A stretch of DNA of 64,000 nt from assembly GCF_008330225.1 (NCBI RefSeq), contig NZ_CP042466.1, positions 1,684,501 to 1,748,500 of the forward strand. The letters run 5' to 3'. Source of the DNA: Geobacter sp. FeAm09 (GTDB lineage Bacteria; Desulfobacterota; Desulfuromonadia; Geobacterales; Pseudopelobacteraceae). Positions 8,622 through 16,391 of this stretch are shown here, one piece after another; position 1 is the stretch's first letter, and every line of letters begins with the position of its first letter. The notes beneath the pieces were generated by a model that did no database searches, was not told the DNA's origin, and saw only the letters and a program-made list of their open reading frames with translations. A program made the position numbers and the translations under genes.

Positions 8622-9674
8622 CTATTTCCCCTTTTTCAGCCGGTCGTGGGCGGCGAGGATGATCCGTTCGGTCGTGGCCCAGTCGATACAGGCATCGGTG
8701 ATGGATACGCCGTATTTCAACTGGCCGGGATCGGCGGCGATCTTCTGGCTCCCGGCCTCCAGATTGCTCTCGATCATGACGCCGGAGATGGAGGTGTTGC
8801 CGTCCACGATCTGTTGGATGACGCTCTCCAGAACCTCGGGCTGTTTCTGGTAGTCCTTGTTGGAGTTGCCGTGGCTGCAGTCCACCATGATGGTGGGGAA
8901 CAGCCCGTTCTTCTTCAGGCTTTCTTCGGTGGCCGCGATGTCCTCCGGGGTGTAGTTGACCCTGCGGGAGCCGCCCCGCAAAACGATGTGGACGTCCGGG
9001 TTGCCGCAGGTCTGGATGATGGAGGTGCGCCCCTCCCGGTTGATGCCGAGGAAGCTGTGGGGATGCTGAACCGCCTTCATGGCATCCATGGCGATCTGCA
9101 GATTGCCGTCGGTGCCGTTTTTGAAGCCGACCGGGAACGAGAGGCCGCTCGACATCTCCCGGTGGGTCTGGGATTCTGTCGTCCGGGCTCCGATGGCGCC
9201 CCAGCTGATCATGTCGGCCAGGTATTCAGGGGTAATCGGGTCCAGCATCTCGGTGGCCACCGGCACGTTCAGGGAGGTGACCTTCAGGAGCAGGCCGCGG
9301 GCGATGCCGAGCCCCTTGGAGATCAGGTGGCTGTGGTTCATGTCCGGGTCGTTGATCAGCCCTTTCCACCCGATGGTGGTGCGCGGTTTCTCGAAATAGG
9401 TTCTCATGACCAGCAGCAGGTGGTCCTCGACCTTGCGGGACAGGAGCGCCAGGCGTTTGGCGTACTCGATGGCGGCCACGGGGTCGTGGATCGAACAGGG
9501 GCCGACCACCACCATCAGGCGCCGGTCGCGGCGATGGATGATCTCCTTGACGCGTTCGCGGCTCGTGTTGACGAACTCGCGGTCACGGTCGGAGAGGGGA
9601 AACACCTGGCGCAGGTCGGCGGGGGCGATGACAGGCGTTATGGCGCTGATCTTGAGGTTGTTGGTTTTAATCAT
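8622..9674 (-). CDS. 3-deoxy-7-phosphoheptulonate synthase (class I, AroFGH type)
   Basis: 350 residues, the standard length of the E. coli AroF/G/H type. It condenses phosphoenolpyruvate with erythrose 4-phosphate, the first step of the shikimate pathway. Family motifs are VVVGPCSIHDP, MRTYFEKPRTTIGWKG, the WGAIGARTTESQTHRE stretch and VDCSHGNS near the metal site. The N-terminal extension before the barrel is where members of this class bind aromatic amino acids for feedback control. Transcribed from a promoter with an overlapping dyad (9704-9746), so repressor control is likely. Which of the three E. coli paralogues it matches cannot be told by eye. Confidence 0.93.
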   Translation of the reverse strand: MIKTNNLKISAITPVIAPADLRQVFPLSDRDREFVNTSRERVKEIIHRRDRRLMVVVGPCSIHDPVAAIEYAKRLALLSRKVEDHLLLVMRTYFEKPRTTIGWKGLINDPDMNHSHLISKGLGIARGLLLKVTSLNVPVATEMLDPITPEYLADMISWGAIGARTTESQTHREMSSGLSFPVGFKNGTDGNLQIAMDAMKAVQHPHSFLGINREGRTSIIQTCGNPDVHIVLRGGSRRVNYTPEDIAATEESLKKNGLFPTIMVDCSHGNSNKDYQKQPEVLESVIQQIVDGNTSISGVMIESNLEAGSQKIAADPGQLKYGVSITDACIDWATTERIILAAHDRLKKGK

Positions 9675-9703
9675 AGTGGATTTCGCCTTGTTCGAAAATG
9701 TGC

Positions 9704-9746
9704 TTGCAACGTATGCAAAATAGAATGATTAATGCTGGTTTGTCAA
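9704..9746 (-). promoter_or_regulatory. Promoter and overlapping dyad for DAHP synthase
   Basis: On the minus strand: TTGACA (9746-9741), 18-base spacer, TATTTT (9722-9717). The dyad TTGCA-N5-TGCAA (9704-9718) overlaps the -10 end and the expected start site, the usual place for a repressor. The promoter is well supported; the operator role is inferred. Confidence 0.55.
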
Positions 9747-9792
9747 ATAGTTGTTTACACTATGCCGTGCGGAGCCCTGAGGAGGGGTTGCT

Positions 9793-10422
9793 ATGTTCTC
9801 AAGTGATGTCGCCATCCAATTCCTGACCGTCGGCGGAGTGGCCATTGCCCTCATCGTGGCGGTTGCCTGGTCCACCAAGTCGGTTATCGTCCACGAGGTC
9901 AACAAACGGCACGATCTGTTCAAACAGCAGCTTCAACTGGATGTCACCCATACGCTCGAACAGTTCAGGAACGCCCTGACCGAGGAAAAGATGATCTTCG
10001 GCGCCATGCAGGACAGCAGGTCGGATTCCCTGGTTCAACTGTACGGCATCATGATCGATATCGGCAAAAACGGCCGGATGCTTTCCCGGCCGGGGCAGAG
10101 CAATCTGGCGGCAGTCGTCGCCCTGGCCCAGGACTTCCTCACCTCCCTCCAGGAGTTCTTCGACGTCTACCAGAAGAACGGCATCTATTTCAGCGACGAG
10201 TTCTGCTCAGCCATGAATACCTTCATGACCGAGGATGAGGGCATTGTGGCGGAGATCACCGCCACGGTCGGCACCCCGGCCGCCGCATTCCAGGATGAAC
10301 AGAAGAAGATTGCGGATATTCAACGGTCCTGGGGCACGTTCGAAATGCGGATTCCGGTCATGATAGCGGAAATGAAGAGGGAGTTTCGCCGGCTGGTGGG
10401 CGGTTCGAGCAAATGGTTTTAG
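9793..10422 (+). CDS. Uncharacterised membrane-anchored protein
   Basis: 209 residues I do not recognise. One membrane helix near the N-terminus (about residues 8-26, FLTVGGVAIALIVAVAW) is followed by a long soluble, mostly helical region rich in charged residues (KRHDLFKQQLQLDVTHTLEQF) that could form coiled coil. No cysteine-pair, nucleotide-binding or catalytic motif is evident; a single cysteine occurs in DEFCSAMN. GAGGAGGGG just upstream of ATG 9793 is a good ribosome site. Its last 10 bases overlap gmhB, so the two are co-translated, but that does not show a shared role. Confidence 0.75.
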   Translation: MFSSDVAIQFLTVGGVAIALIVAVAWSTKSVIVHEVNKRHDLFKQQLQLDVTHTLEQFRNALTEEKMIFGAMQDSRSDSLVQLYGIMIDIGKNGRMLSRPGQSNLAAVVALAQDFLTSLQEFFDVYQKNGIYFSDEFCSAMNTFMTEDEGIVAEITATVGTPAAAFQDEQKKIADIQRSWGTFEMRIPVMIAEMKREFRRLVGGSSKWF

Positions 10423-10994
10423 GCGACGGCGTTGGGAGGCGTGCTGTTTTCGTTGACCGGGACGGCACCATCAATGTGGAGAAGGACTACCTCTACCGGA
10501 TCGAGGATTTCGAGTTCATCCCCGGGGCGCCGGAGGCGATCAGGCTTTTGAACGAAGCCGGCTTTCTGGTGGTGGTCGTGACGAACCAGTCCGGCGTTGC
10601 CCGGGGGTATTACACCGAAGAGGATGTGGAGTCCCTGCACCGCCATATTGACGCCGAACTCGCCAAAACCGGCGCGCGGGTGGATGCGTGGCGGTACTGT
10701 CCCCACCATCCGGCGGGCCGTGGCAGTTACTCGCTCCCCTGCCGGTGCCGCAAGCCGTTGCCCGGCATGCTTCTGGATGCGGCCCGCCGCCACACTATCG
10801 ATCTTGCGGCATCGGTCATGATCGGCGACAAGCTGGCCGACGTGGAGGCCGGGATTGCCGCCGGCTGCCGCACGATCCTGGTGCGAAGCGGCTACGGCGC
10901 CGCCGAGGAGGCCCGGGTCTCCCCGGGGACCACGGTGTGCGACGACCTGCTGGCAGCTGTTCTCTCCCTCGTGGGCCAGCGTGATGAGGTTTGA
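10413..10994 (+). CDS. gmhB: D-glycero-beta-D-manno-heptose 1,7-bisphosphate 7-phosphatase
   Basis: 193-residue HAD-superfamily phosphatase. It removes the 7-phosphate of heptose bisphosphate on the way to ADP-heptose for the LPS inner core. Motif I is FVDRDGTI (catalytic D15 and D17), VVTNQSGVARG is motif II, and GDKLADVEAG is motif IV. The zinc-binding insertion typical of GmhB is visible as CPHHP followed by CRCRKP. ATG 10413 overlaps the upstream gene by 10 bases. A histidinol-phosphate phosphatase role is an alternative for this fold, but the LPS and cell-envelope neighbours (rmlA next) favour GmhB. Confidence 0.88.
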   Translation: MVLGDGVGRRAVFVDRDGTINVEKDYLYRIEDFEFIPGAPEAIRLLNEAGFLVVVVTNQSGVARGYYTEEDVESLHRHIDAELAKTGARVDAWRYCPHHPAGRGSYSLPCRCRKPLPGMLLDAARRHTIDLAASVMIGDKLADVEAGIAAGCRTILVRSGYGAAEEARVSPGTTVCDDLLAAVLSLVGQRDEV

Positions 10995-11061
10995 CAGGTT
11001 GCCGTCCGGCATGTAATAATTCCCGTTCACATTAACTTCCTGAAAAGGAAAAGGATCACCC

Positions 11062-11958
11062 ATGACCCTTGGTATCACCAAAGGCATTATCCTGGCCGGA
11101 GGCGCAGGCAGCCGGCTGTTTCCGTTGACCCTGGTGGCCAGCAAACAGCTTCAGCCGGTCTACGACAAGCCGATGATCTACTACCCCCTGGCGACCCTTA
11201 TGGCGGCCGGTATCAGGGATATCCTGCTGATTTCCACGCCCCACGACACCCCCCGCTTCGAGAAACTTCTGGGGGATGGCTCCCGGTGGGGCATCACCAT
11301 CACCTATAAGGTCCAGCCCGAGCCCAAGGGGATCGCCCAGGCTTTCCTGGTGGGAGAGGAATTCATCGACCGCAAGCCGGTATGCCTGATCCTGGGCGAC
11401 AACATCTTCTACGGCAAGATGAACCTGGACCGTATCTTCGCCGAATTTCGGGGCGGGGCGCGCATCTTCGGCTATCAGGTCAACGACCCGGAGCGCTACG
11501 GGGTTGTGGAGTTCGACGCATCGGGCAGGGTGCTCAGCATCGAAGAGAAGCCGAAACAACCAAAATCCCACTATGCGGTCCCCGGCCTCTACCTGTATGA
11601 CGGTACGGTGGTGGATACGGCCAAGTCCATCGTCCCCTCGCCGCGGGGAGAACTCGAGATCACCGACGTCAACACGGCCTACCTGCGCCGGGGAGAGTTG
11701 ACGGTGGAGCGGTTGGGGCGGGGCATCGCCTGGCTGGACACCGGAACCCACAAGAGCCTCCTGGAAGCCAGCAATTTCATCGAAACCATCGAGTCGCGCC
11801 AGGGGCTCAAGATCGCCTGCCTGGAAGAAATCGCCCTGCGGCGCGGGTTTATCGATTGCGCCCGCATGAGGCGGGTCATCGAGGAGACCCCCAATTCGAG
11901 TTACCGTGATTATCTCCTGCGGGTATACGGCGAAAACGAACTCTGCGGCAGCAACTAG
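11062..11958 (+). CDS. rmlA: Glucose-1-phosphate thymidylyltransferase
   Basis: 298 residues, normal for RmlA/RfbA. It makes dTDP-glucose from glucose 1-phosphate and dTTP, the first step of dTDP-rhamnose synthesis. The nucleotidyltransferase motif is [28 protein letters not shown] and VEFDASG are family features. A strong purine-rich ribosome site (GAAAAGGAAAAGG) precedes ATG 11062. The rest of the rhamnose genes are not here; an rmlC lies at 58960-59505 on the other strand, so the pathway is scattered. Confidence 0.95.
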   Translation: MTLGITKGIILAGGAGSRLFPLTLVASKQLQPVYDKPMIYYPLATLMAAGIRDILLISTPHDTPRFEKLLGDGSRWGITITYKVQPEPKGIAQAFLVGEEFIDRKPVCLILGDNIFYGKMNLDRIFAEFRGGARIFGYQVNDPERYGVVEFDASGRVLSIEEKPKQPKSHYAVPGLYLYDGTVVDTAKSIVPSPRGELEITDVNTAYLRRGELTVERLGRGIAWLDTGTHKSLLEASNFIETIESRQGLKIACLEEIALRRGFIDCARMRRVIEETPNSSYRDYLLRVYGENELCGSN

Positions 11959-12030
11959 CACATTGCCGGGAATAAAGCGGGAGACGCCGGACAGCCGGTC
12001 TCGTATTACGTTCCCTTCGAGTTGACAGTT

Positions 12031-12849
12031 ATGGATTTTTTCAAGAAATATGCCCTTTTCATCCTGACGGCGGTCGGCATACTTGCGGCCCTGATCTTCT
12101 ATTCCCTCAACATCCCCCACAAACGCGACGCCAATATGATCGAACGCGGCATCCTGACCGTTTTTGCGCCGATCGCACAGCCGTTTTCCCAGGTGAGCGA
12201 GTTTGGCGCGACCGTCTGGACCGACTATCTCAACCTGGTGAACGTGCGTCAGGAGAACCGGCATCTGCTGCAGGAGATCAAGGTGCTCAACAGCCGCCTC
12301 ATTGCCGCGCAGGAGGCGGTGCTGGCAAACAAGCGCCTGAGCCAGCTTCTGGACGTCAAAAACTCGATCAAGGCGCCGACCGTCGCCGCCAGCGTGATCG
12401 GCGAGGATCTGAGCCCCTGGTTCGGGACCCTGGTCATCGACCGGGGAAGCTCCAGCGGGATCACCGAGGGGATGGCCGTGGTGGCGGCTGACGGTATCGT
12501 GGGCCAGGTGGTCAAGGTCGCCCCCTCCAGTTCCCGGGTGCTGCTCTTGACCGATCATTCCAGCGGCATTGCCGCCACCATCCAGCGATCCCGCGCCAGG
12601 GGCGTGGTCAAGGGGAAGGGGGAAGGGCTCTGCCAACTGGAGTTCACCACCCGCGAGGAAGACGTCAAGGTCGGCGACATGGTGGTATCATCCGGCATCG
12701 GCGGGGTGTTCCTGAAGGGACTGCCCATCGGCGAGGTGACCATGGTCAAACGGGGCGAATACGGAATTTTCCAGACCGTCACCATCCGTCCCATCGTGAA
12801 TATCGCCCACCTGGAGGATGTTCTGGTGATTGGGAATAGTCATGACTAG
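12031..12849 (+). CDS. mreC: Rod shape-determining protein MreC
   Basis: 272 residues: one membrane helix near the N-terminus (LFILTAVGILAALIFYSL), a coiled-coil stretch (LVNVRQENRHLLQEIKVLNSRL), then the periplasmic beta domain of MreC (VIGEDLSPWFGTLVIDRGSS; DGIVGQV). It scaffolds the elongasome and links MreB to PBP2. ATG 12031 is preferred to the TTG at 12022. First gene of mreC-mreD-mrdA-rodA; mreB is not in the window, and rmlA lies where mreB often stands. Confidence 0.93.
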   Translation: MDFFKKYALFILTAVGILAALIFYSLNIPHKRDANMIERGILTVFAPIAQPFSQVSEFGATVWTDYLNLVNVRQENRHLLQEIKVLNSRLIAAQEAVLANKRLSQLLDVKNSIKAPTVAASVIGEDLSPWFGTLVIDRGSSSGITEGMAVVAADGIVGQVVKVAPSSSRVLLLTDHSSGIAATIQRSRARGVVKGKGEGLCQLEFTTREEDVKVGDMVVSSGIGGVFLKGLPIGEVTMVKRGEYGIFQTVTIRPIVNIAHLEDVLVIGNSHD

Positions 12850-13330
12850 GGCGGGGGTGGCACTGATCGTCGTCATGCTGGCCGTGGTGTTCCAGGCATC
12901 GGTGTTGCCGGTTCATATCGCCTCGCCCTTCAAGCCGGACCTGCTGCTGATCGTCACGGTCTACCTGGCCTTGCGCGGTTCGTTCGCGGCGGGTGCGCCC
13001 CTCTCCTGGGGGCTGGGGGCCGTCAAGGATGTGTTCAGCGGACTCTACCTGGGGCTCAATGCCTTCAGTTTTCTCCTCATCTTCCTGGTCATCAAGAACA
13101 TCTCTGACCGGCTCTATACCGAGAGCGCCCCGCTTTTCGTGATAACCGTGGGCGTGGCGACCCTGAGTTGCGTCTTCATCAATCTGCTTCTGCTGGTCAT
13201 GTTCACGACATCGCCCGGCATCGCCTACTCCATGAGCGTCGGGCTGGTGCCTCACCTGCTGGTGAATGCCTTCGTAGCTTCCCTTGTTCCCCTGATACCC
13301 GGTTTCGACCGTCCGCTGGAAAACCCATGA
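12842..13330 (+). CDS. mreD: Rod shape-determining protein MreD
   Basis: 162-residue, very hydrophobic protein with about five membrane helices; motif KPDLLLIVTVYLAL near residue 30 is typical of MreD. Inner-membrane part of the elongasome. ATG 12842 overlaps the mreC stop by 8 bases and its own stop overlaps the mrdA start by 4, indicating translational coupling through the operon. Confidence 0.9.
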   Translation: MTRAGVALIVVMLAVVFQASVLPVHIASPFKPDLLLIVTVYLALRGSFAAGAPLSWGLGAVKDVFSGLYLGLNAFSFLLIFLVIKNISDRLYTESAPLFVITVGVATLSCVFINLLLLVMFTTSPGIAYSMSVGLVPHLLVNAFVASLVPLIPGFDRPLENP

Positions 13331-15249
13331 AAGAACAACGTTTCGTCCGTGAGATTACGGAGTCCAAGAGAAGGATTCTGATCCTCTCCTTTGTGGTGGG
13401 CGGCATATTCTTCCTGCTGCTGCTGCGCCTGTGGCACCTGCAGATCCTGAGCGCCGACAATTACCGCAACATGTCGGAAAACAACCGCCTGCGGTTCGTG
13501 CCGGTGGCCGCATCCCGTGGGGCCATCATGGACCGCAACGGTACGGTGCTGGTCAGCAACCAGCCTTCCTTCAGCCTGGCGGTGGTGCCCCAGGAGGTGG
13601 AGAACAGGGACGAATTGCTCGATCGCCTTGCAAAACTGCTCGGCATGGATCGCGCCGAACTCAGCGAACGTTGGGAGAAGGGAAAGGGGCGGGCCAAGTA
13701 TTACCCGATCATCCTGGCGTCGAATATCACCCGCGACCAGGTGGAGATCGTGGAGGAAAACCACCTGCGCCTGCCAGGGGTCGAGATCGAGATGAAACCG
13801 GTGCGGGAGTACGCCAGCGGCGTTCTGGCGGCCCATTTGCTGGGGTATATCGGCGAGATTTCAGAGGATGAACTGAACGCCAAGGGGTATGAGGAGTACA
13901 ACCCCGGCGACTATCTCGGCAAGAACGGCATCGAGCGCAGTTGGGAAAAGGAGTTGCACGGCAACGACGGGGGGCGGCAGTTGGAGGTGGATGCGCGCGG
14001 CCGGGTCCTGCGGACCATTTCCGAATCCTACCCCACGGTCGGCAACAGCGTGGTGCTGACCATCGACGCGCGTGTCCAGAAACAGGCGGAAAAGGCCTTT
14101 GGCGACCAGGCCGGGGCGGCGGTCGCCATGGACGTGAACACCGGCGAGATCCTGGCATTCGTCAGCAACCCGGGGTTCGATCCCGCCCTGTTCAGCGGGA
14201 AGATGCCGGCGGATACCTGGAAGGAATACCTGGATGACAAGCGCCACCCCTTGGAGAACAAGGCGCTGACCGGTCAGTACCCACCCGGATCGACTTTCAA
14301 GATCATCACCGCCCTGGCTGGCCTGGAGGACGGCAAGATCGACGAGAACACCACCGTGAATTGCAACGGCACCTATGAACTGGGAACCTCCACCTTCAAG
14401 TGCTGGAACCGGCATGGCCACGGCGTCACCAACCTCAAGAAGTCGCTGCGCGAGTCGTGCGACGTCTATTACTACCAGTTGGGCGAGCGGCTCGGGGTGG
14501 ACCGCATCGCGGCCATGGCGAAGAGATTCATGCTCGGCGCGCCCATGGGCATCGGCCTGGCCCATGAGAAGGCGGGTCTGATCCCCACCGCCGACTGGAA
14601 ACTGAGGCGCTTCGGCAAACGCTGGCTCCACGGCGAGACCGTGCCGGTCTCCATCGGCCAGGGGTATGTGCTGATGACGCCGATCCAGTTGGCCTCCATG
14701 ATCGCCACGGTGGCCAACGAGGGCAACGTGTATCGCCCCTACCTGGTGAAGCGTATCGTCGATGCCGACGGCAAGCCGCTCAAGGAGTTCAAGCCGGAAC
14801 TGATGGGCACGACCGGTATCTCGGCGGATAAGTTCAAGCTGGTCAAGCAGGGGCTGTTTGCCGTGGTGAACGAACCGGGCGGGACCGGGGGCGCGGCGCG
14901 GCTCTACGATGCGCACGTGGCGGGCAAGACCGGTTCCTCCCAGGTGGTCAAGCTGCGCGACAGCAAACAGGCGACCCCGTACCAGTACCGGGACCACGCC
15001 CTGTTCGTGGCCTTCGCCCCCTATGAAAAACCGGAGATCGCCGTGGCGGTGATCGTGGAGCACGGCGAGCACGGCGGCTCGGCCGCCGCCCCCATTGCCG
15101 GGCGCATTCTGCGGGCCTGGTTCGACAGCAAGAAGCCGCCCAGGAAAGAACCGGTACGCCTGAAGGGAGACGATGAAGCAGGGGGCGACGACGAACCGGC
15201 GCCGCCCGTGAAGAAACAGGGTGTGAATGAGGATCAGGCCGATGATTGA
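13327..15249 (+). CDS. mrdA: Penicillin-binding protein 2 (elongasome transpeptidase)
   Basis: 640 residues. N-terminal cytoplasmic tail and one membrane helix (ILSFVVGGIFFLLLLRL), a PBP dimerisation domain starting ASRGAIMDRNGTVL, then the transpeptidase domain. Catalytic motifs: S-x-x-K as STFK in QYPPGSTFK, SCD in the LRESCDVYYY region as the S-x-N-equivalent, and KTG in AGKTGSSQV. It cross-links peptidoglycan during side-wall growth together with RodA, whose gene overlaps. The last ~35 residues are charged and low in complexity. The start follows the mreD overlap; the frame open further upstream is not coding. Confidence 0.94.
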   Translation: MKEQRFVREITESKRRILILSFVVGGIFFLLLLRLWHLQILSADNYRNMSENNRLRFVPVAASRGAIMDRNGTVLVSNQPSFSLAVVPQEVENRDELLDRLAKLLGMDRAELSERWEKGKGRAKYYPIILASNITRDQVEIVEENHLRLPGVEIEMKPVREYASGVLAAHLLGYIGEISEDELNAKGYEEYNPGDYLGKNGIERSWEKELHGNDGGRQLEVDARGRVLRTISESYPTVGNSVVLTIDARVQKQAEKAFGDQAGAAVAMDVNTGEILAFVSNPGFDPALFSGKMPADTWKEYLDDKRHPLENKALTGQYPPGSTFKIITALAGLEDGKIDENTTVNCNGTYELGTSTFKCWNRHGHGVTNLKKSLRESCDVYYYQLGERLGVDRIAAMAKRFMLGAPMGIGLAHEKAGLIPTADWKLRRFGKRWLHGETVPVSIGQGYVLMTPIQLASMIATVANEGNVYRPYLVKRIVDADGKPLKEFKPELMGTTGISADKFKLVKQGLFAVVNEPGGTGGAARLYDAHVAGKTGSSQVVKLRDSKQATPYQYRDHALFVAFAPYEKPEIAVAVIVEHGEHGGSAAAPIAGRILRAWFDSKKPPRKEPVRLKGDDEAGGDDEPAPPVKKQGVNEDQADD

Positions 15250-16342
15250 CCGCCGACTGCTGACAAATATCGACTGGATGCTGATCGGATTTGTGGCCGC
15301 GATCTGCCTGCTGGGCATCATGAACATCTACAGCGCCACGGCGTCCTACAAGATTGTCGGCGCTCCCTACTACCTCAAGCAGTTCAACTGGGTGCTGTTC
15401 GGTTTGCTGGTGGTCACGGTGATCTGCAGTATCGATTACCACATCCTGGAGGATTTTTCCTACTGGTTCTACGGCTTTCTGATCGTCCTGCTCGTGGCCG
15501 TGCTGGTGGTGGGGCGCCGTTCCATGGGGGCGACACGGTGGCTGAACCTCGGCCTGTTCAACGTGCAGCCGTCGGAGTTGATGAAGATCGTCATCATTGC
15601 CACATTTGCCAAGTATTTCAACAATGTGCAGACGGTGGGCGGTTTGAGCGTCAGGGATGTGCTCTTCCCGCTCGGCATCCTGGCGGTGCCGGTCCTGCTC
15701 ATCATGAAACAGCCCGACCTGGGGACCGCGGTCCTTGTCCTTTTGATCGCCCTTTCCATAGCGGTCTATGTGGGGCTCCGGTGGTCCACGGTGGTCACCT
15801 TTGCCGTGGTGACGATGCCGCTTGTCTGGCTGGGCTGGGCAAAATTGCTGCGCCCCTACCAGAAAAACCGCATCCTCGACTTCCTCAACCCGGAGCGTTC
15901 GCGCCTGGGAAGCGGCTACCACATAATCCAGAGCAAGATAGCCGTCGGTTCCGGCGGCCTCCTCGGCAAGGGGTTCGTCAAGGGCACCCAGTCCCAGTTG
16001 CGCTTTTTGCCGGAGCAGCATACGGACTTCGCCTTTTCCGTATTTGCCGAAGAGTGGGGCTTTATCGGCTGCCTGGTGCTGATCGTCCTCTATCTGATCC
16101 TGGTGCTGTGGGGGCTCAACATCGCCCGGCGCTGCAACGACCGGTTCGGCAGCCTGCTGGCGGTGGGGGTGACGGCCATGCTCTTCTGGCACATCGTCAT
16201 CAATATGGGGATGGTGATCGGCCTGTTTCCGGTGGTGGGGGTGCCGTTGCCGTTCTTCTCCTACGGCGGCACGTCCATGATCACTTCCATGGTGGGGATC
16301 GGCATTCTACAGAACATCAGCATGCGGCGGTTCATGTTCTGA
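15242..16342 (+). CDS. rodA: Rod shape-determining protein RodA (SEDS glycosyltransferase)
   Basis: 366 residues, about ten membrane helices, SEDS family. It polymerises lipid II into glycan strands as partner of PBP2. Family features are MNIYSATAS near the N-terminus, RWLNLGLFNVQPSELMK, HTDFAFSVFAEEWGF and the C-terminal PLPFFSYGGTSM. ATG 15242 is chosen because GAGGA lies 8 bases upstream; an in-frame ATG at 15227 is possible. Last gene of the operon, facing ptsP. Confidence 0.94.
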   Translation: MIDRRLLTNIDWMLIGFVAAICLLGIMNIYSATASYKIVGAPYYLKQFNWVLFGLLVVTVICSIDYHILEDFSYWFYGFLIVLLVAVLVVGRRSMGATRWLNLGLFNVQPSELMKIVIIATFAKYFNNVQTVGGLSVRDVLFPLGILAVPVLLIMKQPDLGTAVLVLLIALSIAVYVGLRWSTVVTFAVVTMPLVWLGWAKLLRPYQKNRILDFLNPERSRLGSGYHIIQSKIAVGSGGLLGKGFVKGTQSQLRFLPEQHTDFAFSVFAEEWGFIGCLVLIVLYLILVLWGLNIARRCNDRFGSLLAVGVTAMLFWHIVINMGMVIGLFPVVGVPLPFFSYGGTSMITSMVGIGILQNISMRRFMF

Positions 16343-16391
16343 GCAGGCCGGGAGGGTCCCGGCGCAGCGGGCAAGACGCGTACGGGAAGGC

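Noticed and set aside
16347-16363. Terminator between rodA and ptsP
   Set aside because: The GCCGGGA-GGG-TCCCGGC hairpin is short and lacks a T-tract on either strand.
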